The notes below the pieces were generated by a model. That model was given only the letters and a program-made list of their open reading frames with translations. It was not told the DNA's origin and made no database searches. The position numbers were made by a program, and so were the translations under genes. Of a stretch of DNA of 64,000 bases, positions 52,064-59,058 are shown in pieces. The stretch spans positions 37,237 through 101,236 of the forward strand of contig PAHC01000018.1 in NCBI GenBank assembly GCA_002704755.1, given 5' to 3'. The stretch's first letter is position 1; every line of letters begins with the position of its first letter. Origin of the DNA: Rhodobiaceae bacterium (GTDB taxonomy: Bacteria; Pseudomonadota; Alphaproteobacteria; Rhizobiales; TMED25).

Positions 52064-52411
52064 ATGATTATTCTACTTTCTACACTTCTTATCTTATTAA
52101 TTTTAGCCTTGATAAAATTTAAATTACTTGCATTCTTATTTTATTTAGTACCCTTTTTAGTTAAGATCAGAGATAGATTTAGCTCAATAAATAATCAGAA
52201 TAAATCATCAAACGAAATATCAAATTTAGATGAAGCATACGAGATACTTGGAATTAATAAAAGTGCAAGTTTAGAAGAAATAGAGACAGCTTATAAAGAT
52301 TTAATACGAAAAAATCATCCAGATAATGGAGGAACTGAGTATTTGGCGAAGAAGATCAATCTTGCGAGAGAGTATATAATAAAGGAAAAAAATTTACGGG
52401 AAAATAGATAA
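52064..52411 (+). CDS. Membrane-anchored J-domain protein (TIM14/Pam18-like)
   Basis: The 115-residue protein begins with a hydrophobic segment (about residues 2-35) and ends with a short J domain: DEAYEILGINKSASLEEIET, then the HPD motif in KNHPDNGGTEYLAKKIN. Such anchored J proteins stimulate Hsp70 (DnaK) at the membrane; the topology resembles mitochondrial Pam18 and the alphaproteobacterial proteins seen as its relatives. It starts 14 bases after tRNA-Leu and overlaps the convergent carboxypeptidase gene by 18 bases. Confidence 0.85.
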   Translation: MIILLSTLLILLILALIKFKLLAFLFYLVPFLVKIRDRFSSINNQNKSSNEISNLDEAYEILGINKSASLEEIETAYKDLIRKNHPDNGGTEYLAKKINLAREYIIKEKNLRENR

Positions 52412-53362
52412 TATTTTATCAACTCTATCACTTAACCTATCAAACCTGGATGTATCGTTTTTTGATTCATAAATTAAATATTCGCTATCTTCGTTCATTT
52501 GATTTTTCTTTCTGTTTAGATACGGATTCATTTTTGGGAAATGAATAGTGTTTGCTTCCATTTTGAGTGATTTATTCAATACTTTTACCATATTACTATT
52601 TCTTGAATGTGAACTACTTCCACCCATAACAATCGATATGATTTTTTTTCTATCCCGTTCAACATAAGAAATTAAGTTAAATCCTGACATACTAGTATAG
52701 CCAGTCTTCATTCCTTTTGTTCCTGAGTAATTGAACAGTAATTTGTTATGACTAACATATTTCTGTCCTTCAAAATTGAATTCCTTAAGTGCAAAGACCT
52801 TAGACTCATCAGGGTAATCTTTTAACATTCGTAAAGCAAGAATAGCCATGTCAAAAGCTGTTGTTTTTTGATGGTTGTTATGTAACCCAGATGCATTTTT
52901 AAATGTAGTATTTATCATCCCAAGATCTTTTGCTTTTTCTGTCATACGCAATGCAAATTTTTCTTCAGAACCCTCAAGATACTCAGCAATAGCCGTAGCA
53001 ACATCATTCGCTGATTTCACTGCAAGTGCTTTTATTGCATTACTAACGCTTATAGATTCCCCTTCAGATATTCCTAGTTTTGATGCTGGCTTACGGGATG
53101 CATTTCTTGAAAATATTATTAAGTCTGATTTCTGAATCTTTCTTTTTTCTAAATCTTCAAAAACTAAATAAAGAGTCATAACTTTGGTTAATGAAGCCGG
53201 GTACCTTAATTGATATCCATTATTATTATGGAGAGTTTTTCCAGTTATTGCATCAAGGCTGAATGATGAATATTTAGGTGCAGCCTTGGCTTCGGTAAAA
53301 AAAGAAGTAATGCAAAGCATTAACATAAAATATATTAAATATTTTACAGAATTATATTTCAT
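52394..53362 (-). CDS. D-alanyl-D-alanine carboxypeptidase (S11 family, DacA-like)
   Basis: The 322-residue protein has a signal peptide (hydrophobic core about 8-22, likely cleavage after AKA) and all three penicillin-binding motifs: S57-x-x-K60 in PASLTKVM, S117-A-N119 in KSANDVA, and K219-T-G221 in GMKTGYTS. It trims the terminal D-Ala of peptidoglycan stem peptides in the periplasm. The C-terminal region is short and ends with an amphipathic stretch rather than a full DacA beta domain. Confidence 0.9.
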   Translation of the reverse strand: MKYNSVKYLIYFMLMLCITSFFTEAKAAPKYSSFSLDAITGKTLHNNNGYQLRYPASLTKVMTLYLVFEDLEKRKIQKSDLIIFSRNASRKPASKLGISEGESISVSNAIKALAVKSANDVATAIAEYLEGSEEKFALRMTEKAKDLGMINTTFKNASGLHNNHQKTTAFDMAILALRMLKDYPDESKVFALKEFNFEGQKYVSHNKLLFNYSGTKGMKTGYTSMSGFNLISYVERDRKKIISIVMGGSSSHSRNSNMVKVLNKSLKMEANTIHFPKMNPYLNRKKNQMNEDSEYLIYESKNDTSRFDRLSDRVDKILSIFP

Positions 53363-53492
53363 GAAAAAAAATTAACATGTAAATATTATATTTTGATTAA
53401 CTAGAATGGAAAATAATTAAAAAAATATTTTTTAAAATTGATTTTTATTTTTTACTCACCAAGTATATTATATGTAATTTTTTTATTTCTAG

Positions 53493-53813
53493 ATGATGCA
53501 AATGTCTGAAGATAATATATCTAATAATACGCAAACCATAACAAAGGATAAAGTTAAACGTCCTAGCATGTATGAGGTCATCCTTCTAAATGACGATTAT
53601 ACTCCTATGGAATTCGTTGTTGATGTTCTTATGAGATATTTCAATAAGGATATTGATCAAGCGAATCAAATCATGATGCATGTTCATCGAAATGGAAAAG
53701 GTTTGTGCGGAATTTACCCCTTTGATATTGCTGAAACAAAAGTTATGCAAGTAATGAACTACTCAATAAAAAACGGTCATCCGCTACAATGTAAAATGGA
53801 GAAAAATAAATAA
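53493..53813 (+). CDS. clpS: ATP-dependent Clp protease adaptor ClpS
   Basis: The 106-residue adaptor has a disordered N-terminus followed by YEVILLNDDYTPMEFVVDVL, MMHVHRNGKGLCGIYPFDIA and ETKVMQVMNYSIKNGHPLQC. It presents N-degron substrates to ClpAP. A later in-frame ATG (53502) is an alternative start. It directly precedes clpA with one base between stop and start. Confidence 0.95.
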   Translation: MMQMSEDNISNNTQTITKDKVKRPSMYEVILLNDDYTPMEFVVDVLMRYFNKDIDQANQIMMHVHRNGKGLCGIYPFDIAETKVMQVMNYSIKNGHPLQCKMEKNK

Positions 53814-53814
53814 T

Positions 53815-56118
53815 ATGCCAACATTTTCAAAAGGATTAGAAGACTCTTTGCATAAAGCTCTTTCGATTGCAAGGTCAAAAAAACACGAATTCTCAACACT
53901 TGAACATCTTCTCCTTGCTATCATTGATGACGATGATGCTATTTCTATATTTAAATACTTCTCCATAGATTTAATTAAAATTAAAGATGATCTTCAGGGG
54001 TACATTGATAACGAATTACGTCATATTATAGTTAAGGATATAGATGATGTTAAGCCAACTACAAGTTTTCAAAGAGTTGTTCAGCGCGCGGTAATACATG
54101 TTCAAACATCAGGGAAAGAAGAAGTTACCAGTGCAAATATTCTCGTTTCAATCTTTTCTGAAAGAGAGAGTCATGCAGTTTATTTTCTGAATAAAGCAAA
54201 TCTTAGCAGGTATGATGTGGTTAATTATTTGAGTCATGGTACTAAACAAGATACTGATAAGATAGAGTTCTCAGAAGATTATAGTGATGAAAACAAATCA
54301 CAAGAAAGCTTAACACCAAACATAGATAACTATTGTATAAATCTAAATAATAAGGCCAAAAAAGGCCAAATTGATCCTGTTATTGCAAGAGAAAACGAAA
54401 TAACAAGAATAATACAAACTTTATGTCGGAGAAGAAAAAATAATCCGTTGTTGGTTGGTGATCCAGGTGTTGGTAAAACTGCAATTGTAGAGGGACTTGC
54501 CTTAAAAATAGTTAAGGATGAAGTTCCAGAGTTTTTAAGAGAAACAAATATTATTCAATTAGATATGGGTGCTCTTATTGCTGGGACTAGGTATAGGGGA
54601 GATTTTGAGGAAAGATTAAAAGATGTATTGAAAGAAATTGAGAAAATACCAAATTCAGTTCTCTTCATTGATGAAATTCATACCATCATTGGATCTGGTG
54701 CGACTTCGGGAGGCGCGATGGATGCAGCAAATCTTCTCAAGCCAGCACTACAATCCGGTCAGATCAAGTGTATAGGATCAACAACCTATAGAGAATTTTC
54801 AAGATATTTTGAAAAAGATAGGGCATTGGTTCGTAGGTTTCAAAAAATTGATGTAATAGAGCCGAGTGTCGAAGATTCGATAAGGATTATCAAAGGGTTG
54901 CGTCCATATTTTGAAGATTTTTATAAAATTAAATTCGATGAAGGCAGTCTTATAACTGCTGTCGAATTATCATCCCGTTATCTTCAAGACAGGAAATTAC
55001 CGGACAAAGCAATTGATTTAATAGATGAAACAGGGGCTGCTCAAATTATACTGCCTCTTGACCAACGAAAAAAAAAGATAACGTCAAAAGAGATTGAAAA
55101 AACATTATCAATCATTGCAAAAATACCTGAAAAAACTGTAACTAAATCTGATAATTCAATATTAAAGAATCTTGATAAAAGTCTAAAAAATCAAGTCTTT
55201 GGTCAAGATCATGCTATCGATCTACTTGCATCATCTATTAAATCAGCAAGGGCAGGGCTTAGGGACCAAGAAAAACCTGTTGGTTCATACTTATTTTCAG
55301 GTCCAACAGGTGTTGGTAAAACTGAACTCGCGAAACAATTATCAAGTAATCTCTCTATTGAATTAATTAGATTTGATATGTCAGAATATATGGAAAGACA
55401 TTCTGTATCAAAGCTCATTGGTGCACCTCCTGGTTATGTGGGATATGATCAAGGAGGGTTACTAACAGATGCTATCGAAAAAACGCCACATTGTGTTTTG
55501 CTGCTAGATGAAATAGAAAAAGCTCATTTTGATATATATAATATACTCTTACAAGTGATGGACTATGGCTTCTTAAGTGATCATAATGGAAAAAAAATTG
55601 ATTTTAGAAATGTTATTCTAATTATGACAACAAATGCAGGTGCTCAAGATCTTGCAAAAGAATCAATGGGATTTTCTGATAATAAAAATGATGAAAATTA
55701 CAATGAAGAAATTAATAGAATCTTTTCACCAGAGTTTAGAAATAGGCTCGACTCAATTATTCCATTTAACTCATTATCAAATGAGATAATGAAACAGGTG
55801 GTTGATAAATTTATAATAAAACTAGAAGCTCAATTAGATGAAAAGAATGTAATACTAACTCTATCTGAAGGAGCTTATGACTGGTTGACGCGCAATGGTG
55901 CTGATGAGAGATATGGTGCTAGGCCACTGCAGCGTGTCATTGACGAAAAAATAAAAAAGCCACTTGCTGATGAATTACTATTTGGTGGATTAAAAAGGGG
56001 TGGTGAAATTAGCATAGATGTCGATAACAACTTAGATGATCTTGTTATTCAGATAAACAATAAGAAAATATTAGATAAAAAAAATAAAACAAATAAAGAT
56101 AAAATTTTATTACATTAA
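53815..56118 (+). CDS. clpA: ATP-dependent Clp protease ATPase subunit ClpA
   Basis: The 767-residue AAA+ unfoldase has a ClpA N domain (about 1-145) and two ATPase modules: Walker A GDPGVGKTA at 215-223 with VLFIDEIHTI, and GPTGVGKTE at 496-504 with VLLLDEIEKA. The loop ESMGFSDNKND replaces the usual IGF/IGL ClpP-binding tripeptide with MGF. The protein feeds substrates chosen by ClpS into ClpP, which is not encoded in the window. It converges on the HIT gene with a 9-base overlap. Confidence 0.96.
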   Translation: MPTFSKGLEDSLHKALSIARSKKHEFSTLEHLLLAIIDDDDAISIFKYFSIDLIKIKDDLQGYIDNELRHIIVKDIDDVKPTTSFQRVVQRAVIHVQTSGKEEVTSANILVSIFSERESHAVYFLNKANLSRYDVVNYLSHGTKQDTDKIEFSEDYSDENKSQESLTPNIDNYCINLNNKAKKGQIDPVIARENEITRIIQTLCRRRKNNPLLVGDPGVGKTAIVEGLALKIVKDEVPEFLRETNIIQLDMGALIAGTRYRGDFEERLKDVLKEIEKIPNSVLFIDEIHTIIGSGATSGGAMDAANLLKPALQSGQIKCIGSTTYREFSRYFEKDRALVRRFQKIDVIEPSVEDSIRIIKGLRPYFEDFYKIKFDEGSLITAVELSSRYLQDRKLPDKAIDLIDETGAAQIILPLDQRKKKITSKEIEKTLSIIAKIPEKTVTKSDNSILKNLDKSLKNQVFGQDHAIDLLASSIKSARAGLRDQEKPVGSYLFSGPTGVGKTELAKQLSSNLSIELIRFDMSEYMERHSVSKLIGAPPGYVGYDQGGLLTDAIEKTPHCVLLLDEIEKAHFDIYNILLQVMDYGFLSDHNGKKIDFRNVILIMTTNAGAQDLAKESMGFSDNKNDENYNEEINRIFSPEFRNRLDSIIPFNSLSNEIMKQVVDKFIIKLEAQLDEKNVILTLSEGAYDWLTRNGADERYGARPLQRVIDEKIKKPLADELLFGGLKRGGEISIDVDNNLDDLVIQINNKKILDKKNKTNKDKILLH

Positions 56119-56517
56119 AGCTTTTTTCAATGCCTCTGCTTGTTTTTCCATAGTGTCAAGACTCAAGGGCATAGCTTCAGTATCATTAAAATAGGGTATG
56201 AGGTGTAAATGTGTGTGAAATATAACTTGTCCTGCACTTGACTCAGAATTTTGAACTATCTTAACTCCTGATGAACCAAACGCTTTTCTTTGAGCAATTG
56301 CAATTTTTTGGGCCAAGCCCATCATTCTTTCAAGGTCTATTGTTTCAATATCAAAAATATTTCTGGATTCATTCTTTGGGATAATAAGTACATGACCCTG
56401 TTTTTCAGGGAATGCATCCATAATTACTAAATAATTCTCTTCATCTAATATTTTTATTGAAGGAATCTCATCTTTTATGATTTTAGCGAATATATTATCT
56501 TTATTGTATGCTTTCAT
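56110..56517 (-). CDS. HIT-family protein (HINT-like nucleotide hydrolase)
   Basis: The 135-residue protein has the histidine triad H101-T-H103-L-H105 in VIFHTHLHLIPYF and the N-terminal FAKIIKDEIPS. Hint-type enzymes hydrolyse nucleoside phosphoramidates or aminoacyl-AMP; some are related to ApaH-like activities. It is the last gene of a minus-strand trio with RidA and the FemAB-like gene. Confidence 0.88.
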   Translation of the reverse strand: MKAYNKDNIFAKIIKDEIPSIKILDEENYLVIMDAFPEKQGHVLIIPKNESRNIFDIETIDLERMMGLAQKIAIAQRKAFGSSGVKIVQNSESSAGQVIFHTHLHLIPYFNDTEAMPLSLDTMEKQAEALKKALM

Positions 56518-56528
56518 AATATTTACTC

Positions 56529-57650
56529 CTAGGATTTAAATGGTTTGAATTTTGATAGATAATCAATCTCTTCATCTACATAATCACCTTCTCGATCAAT
56601 GTAATCAGATATTAATGAATGTATTTGTTTGTTTAAGAAATAGTGAGCTGAATAAGTATGAGTAGGAGAGTAGCCACGTGATATTTTATGAGCTCCTCCC
56701 GCACCGGCTTCAACGGAATTGAATTCATTTTTGATGGCATATTCTATGGCTTGATAGTAGCATAATTCATAATGCAAGTATTTATAGTAGCTATTTGCAC
56801 CCCAATATCTTCCATATAATATCTTATTGCCCTTTATGTGCAGAGCAGTTGCTATAATTTCATTATTCTTTTTAGCTACAACTAATATGATATTAGAGGG
56901 GATTTTTTTTATGATATTTTCAAAAAAATCAAAGTTTAAGTAAACATTTCCCCATTTTCTATAATTTGTATCTAGATAAAACTGATAAAATAGCTCAATT
57001 AAATCGGATGTGATTTCTCTGCCTTCAATACATTCAACTGATATTCCTTCTTCATTGATATATTGCCTCTCTTTTTTTATCATCTTTCTTTTTCGTGATG
57101 TTAGACAATCTAGGAATTCATTAAAACTTGCAAAATTATTGTTTTCCCATATAAATTGTTTGCTTTTACGTTTTATAAAATTCTCTTCATTTAGTATTTT
57201 AATATCATCTTCTAAGATAAAATTTATATGGGCACTAGAAATATTATTTGATACAAGAATTTTCTTAATGTCTCTCGCTATAGCTATTTTCTTAGAGTCT
57301 TTGTTTTTTTTTAGGAGGAATTTAGATGATCTGACAGGTGTGAATGGAATCCCGACTAATAATTTTGGATAGTACTGCATATTAATTTTATTATAAAAAT
57401 CTGCCCAAACATGGTCAAAGACAAATTCACCAAATGAATTATATTTTATATATGCTGGAGTAAATGCTTCTAACTTACCTTCTTCATCTCGATAGATGAT
57501 ATGATTTGTTACCCATCCAACATTTTCGTTTATACAATTGGAGTTCTCTAGAGACCATAGAAAATCATAACTCAAAAAAGGATTATCATTTTCTAACTTA
57601 AGAAATTGATCTTTAGGAATGTTATCAATGGAGTCACAGATTTCGAGCAT
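56529..57650 (-). CDS. COG3146-like GNAT/FemAB-superfamily protein (predicted acyltransferase)
   Basis: The 373-residue protein resembles the DUF482 peptidogalycan biosynthesis/recognition family: FLSYDFLWSLENSNCIN, AYIKYNSFGEFVFDHVWADF, FTPVRSSKFLLKK, and AGAGGAHKISRGYSPTHTYS near the C-terminus. The fold is GNAT-like with a double acyltransferase module. The true substrate is not established for this family, so no reaction is assigned. It overlaps no neighbour but lies 4 bases after RidA and 11 before HIT on the same strand. Confidence 0.7.
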   Translation of the reverse strand: MLEICDSIDNIPKDQFLKLENDNPFLSYDFLWSLENSNCINENVGWVTNHIIYRDEEGKLEAFTPAYIKYNSFGEFVFDHVWADFYNKINMQYYPKLLVGIPFTPVRSSKFLLKKNKDSKKIAIARDIKKILVSNNISSAHINFILEDDIKILNEENFIKRKSKQFIWENNNFASFNEFLDCLTSRKRKMIKKERQYINEEGISVECIEGREITSDLIELFYQFYLDTNYRKWGNVYLNFDFFENIIKKIPSNIILVVAKKNNEIIATALHIKGNKILYGRYWGANSYYKYLHYELCYYQAIEYAIKNEFNSVEAGAGGAHKISRGYSPTHTYSAHYFLNKQIHSLISDYIDREGDYVDEEIDYLSKFKPFKS

Positions 57651-57654
57651 ATGA

Positions 57655-58107
57655 TTAGATTATTTCGAATATGCCATCTACTTCAATCAAAGACCCCATT
57701 GGAAGGCTCTGTACACCAATTGTTGTACGAGCATGACCATGCGTTTCAGGAAAAAAATCATTTAGGATTTTGGATGATGTGTTTGCTAAAGAGGAATGAT
57801 CTGTATAGTTAGTCGGAGCCACTATGTATATGTTTAATCTAATACAAGATTTAATTTTCTTTATGTCCGAATTTACCGCTGAAGCAGCCTGCGCGATAAG
57901 ATTGAGCGTGGCTAATTCAAGCTGTTTTTCAGCTGAAACAATAAAATCATTGGTTTCTTTTATATCTGCCACTATTTTTCCATTTGAAATTGGTAGTTGA
58001 CCAGAAACATAGATTTGATTGTTTACCTTTCTAAATGGCTGATAAATTCCTATTGGTATAGGTAATTTCGGAAGTCGATAAGAATTATTTGTAATTTTAT
58101 TCATCAT
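57655..58107 (-). CDS. RidA-family (YjgF/UK114) enamine/imine deaminase-like protein
   Basis: The 150-residue protein has the RidA fold and landmarks NQIYVSGQLPISNGKI, LNIYIVAPTNYTDHSS and GHARTTIGVQSLPMGSLIEV, with the Arg (ART) needed for carboxylate binding in deaminases. Typical members hydrolyse reactive enamines released by PLP enzymes. It is the first gene of the minus-strand RidA-GNAT-HIT unit. Confidence 0.85.
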   Translation of the reverse strand: MMNKITNNSYRLPKLPIPIGIYQPFRKVNNQIYVSGQLPISNGKIVADIKETNDFIVSAEKQLELATLNLIAQAASAVNSDIKKIKSCIRLNIYIVAPTNYTDHSSLANTSSKILNDFFPETHGHARTTIGVQSLPMGSLIEVDGIFEII

Positions 58108-58206
58108 ATCTTTTTATTTAATTATATAATTACATACTATCAAAAAATATATATTATTATATGCTAATTATATAAAATAATTATTTTTACATTGGATTAC
58201 AAAAAA

Positions 58207-58590
58207 ATGAGTACTGGAAATAGAAAGGTGCTAATAGTTGAAGATAATAAGTTAAATATGAAGCTTTTTAGAGACATACTTACATCAGAAGCTTGTGTGG
58301 TAATAGAATGTTTTGATCCAATGTTTGCCATGGACACTATAGCAAGAGAAATGCCGAATTTGATATTAATGGATATACAACTTCCTCGCATATCAGGTTA
58401 TGATTTAATAAAGTGGATTAAGGCAGATGCAAATTACAATCATATTCCGATCATTGCAATTACGGCATTTGCTATGGAAGATGACAAAGAAAAAATTCTA
58501 TCGTTAGGATGCGAGGGTTATATGTCGAAGCCAATATCAATGGATCCCTTTATAGAAAATGTAAATAAGTTTCTTGAAAATAAAAATTAA
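58207..58590 (+). CDS. Single-domain response regulator, DivK-like
   Basis: This 127-residue receiver has no output domain. The phosphoacceptor is Asp56 in LILMDIQLPRISGYD; the acidic pair is in VEDN, and Thr86 and Lys108 (ITAFAM, MSKPIS) complete the active site. DivK in Caulobacter and relatives controls the DivJ-PleC-DivL-CckA cell-cycle pathway and commonly sits near pleD and rpmG. No pleD is adjacent here, but rpmG is close. I use the ATG at 58207; a TTG at 58192 is possible. Confidence 0.8.
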   Translation: MSTGNRKVLIVEDNKLNMKLFRDILTSEACVVIECFDPMFAMDTIAREMPNLILMDIQLPRISGYDLIKWIKADANYNHIPIIAITAFAMEDDKEKILSLGCEGYMSKPISMDPFIENVNKFLENKN

Positions 58591-58635
58591 AAAAATATTT
58601 TAATTACTCATTTAATTGATATATATTATGATTTA

Positions 58636-58760
58636 GTCATAAGAGTTTCCCTGCGGAGTTGCTCAGGTCCGCCGCATCTCCTGGGTCCGTAGGGTTTTAG
58701 GTCGTTTTGTTGGTCACTTACTTGGCCTCCTCCAAATAAGAGACTAACAACCGACCAACG
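58636..58760 (+). ncRNA. Candidate structured small RNA with anti-Shine-Dalgarno loop
   Basis: This GC-rich island in an AT-rich gap folds on the plus strand into two hairpins. Hairpin 1 (58649-58694) has CCCTGCGG/CCGTAGGG and an inner CTCAGG/CCTGGG, followed by TTTT. Hairpin 2 (58700-58756) stacks GGTCG/CGACC, TTGTTGGTC/GACTAACAA, CTTA/TAAG and TTGG/CCAA around the loop CCTCCT. Three G-U wobbles pair only on the plus strand. TATTAT at 58624-58629 is a possible -10. The exposed CCUCC could bind Shine-Dalgarno sequences. No known RNA family is assigned with confidence. Confidence 0.65.
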
Positions 58761-58816
58761 AACAATGAATGGTTAAAGTTAAATTTGTAAGTAATGATGT
58801 TTGAATAAGAAAGTTT

Positions 58817-58831
58817 AGGCTTGCTTAGCCT
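58817..58831. terminator. Terminator-like hairpin between the RNA locus and rpmG
   Basis: AGGCT and AGCCT form a 5-bp stem with a 5-base loop. On the minus strand it lies 3 bases after the rpmG stop and is followed by AAACTTTCTTATTC; on the plus strand by TACTACTTT. It may end both transcripts but is weak in both directions. Confidence 0.4.
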
Positions 58832-58833
58832 TA

Positions 58834-59001
58834 CTACTTTATTTTGTTTTCTTTGAAATCAACGTGTTTTTTTAATACTGGGTCATACTTTTTTATGACA
58901 AGTTTTTCTGTCATAGTTCGGTTATTTTTTTTTGTCACATAAAAATAACCCGTACCAGCGGTACTTTCGAGTCGTATTTTTATATTTCCAGATTTTGCCA
59001 T
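58834..59001 (-). CDS. rpmG: 50S ribosomal protein L33 (zinc-free type)
   Basis: On the minus strand an ATG at 59001 opens a 55-residue frame reading AKSGNIKIRLESTAGTGYFY, then VTKKNNRTMTEKLVIKKYDP and VLKKHVDFKENKIK, which is clearly L33. It lacks the CxxC pairs of the zinc-binding form, as usual in alphaproteobacteria. The gene lies between the candidate RNA and topA. AAAAAGACGGTAAA precedes the start. Confidence 0.93.
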   Translation of the reverse strand: MAKSGNIKIRLESTAGTGYFYVTKKNNRTMTEKLVIKKYDPVLKKHVDFKENKIK

Positions 59002-59058
59002 TTTACCGTCTTTTTAATTATATAAATATATGAATAGATTATTAAGTCAACTGATGTT

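Noticed and set aside
53440..53492. AT-rich direct or inverted repeats before clpS as an operator
   Set aside because: The A/T runs are what is expected in such low-GC intergenic DNA and show no clear symmetry with a GC core.
58648..58700. TPP riboswitch on the minus strand
   Set aside because: ACCTGA and GCAGGGAAA occur in the reverse complement, but the spacing is too short, the CTGAGA box is missing, and no gene lies downstream on that strand.
58640..58760. 6S RNA, SRP RNA or tmRNA as identity of the GC-rich RNA
   Set aside because: The 5' CCCTGCGG recalls the closing stem of alphaproteobacterial 6S RNA, but its partner lies only about 30 bases away rather than at the far end. The SRP GGAAG/AGCAG tetraloop region and a tmRNA tag frame with ANDN-like residues are not present.
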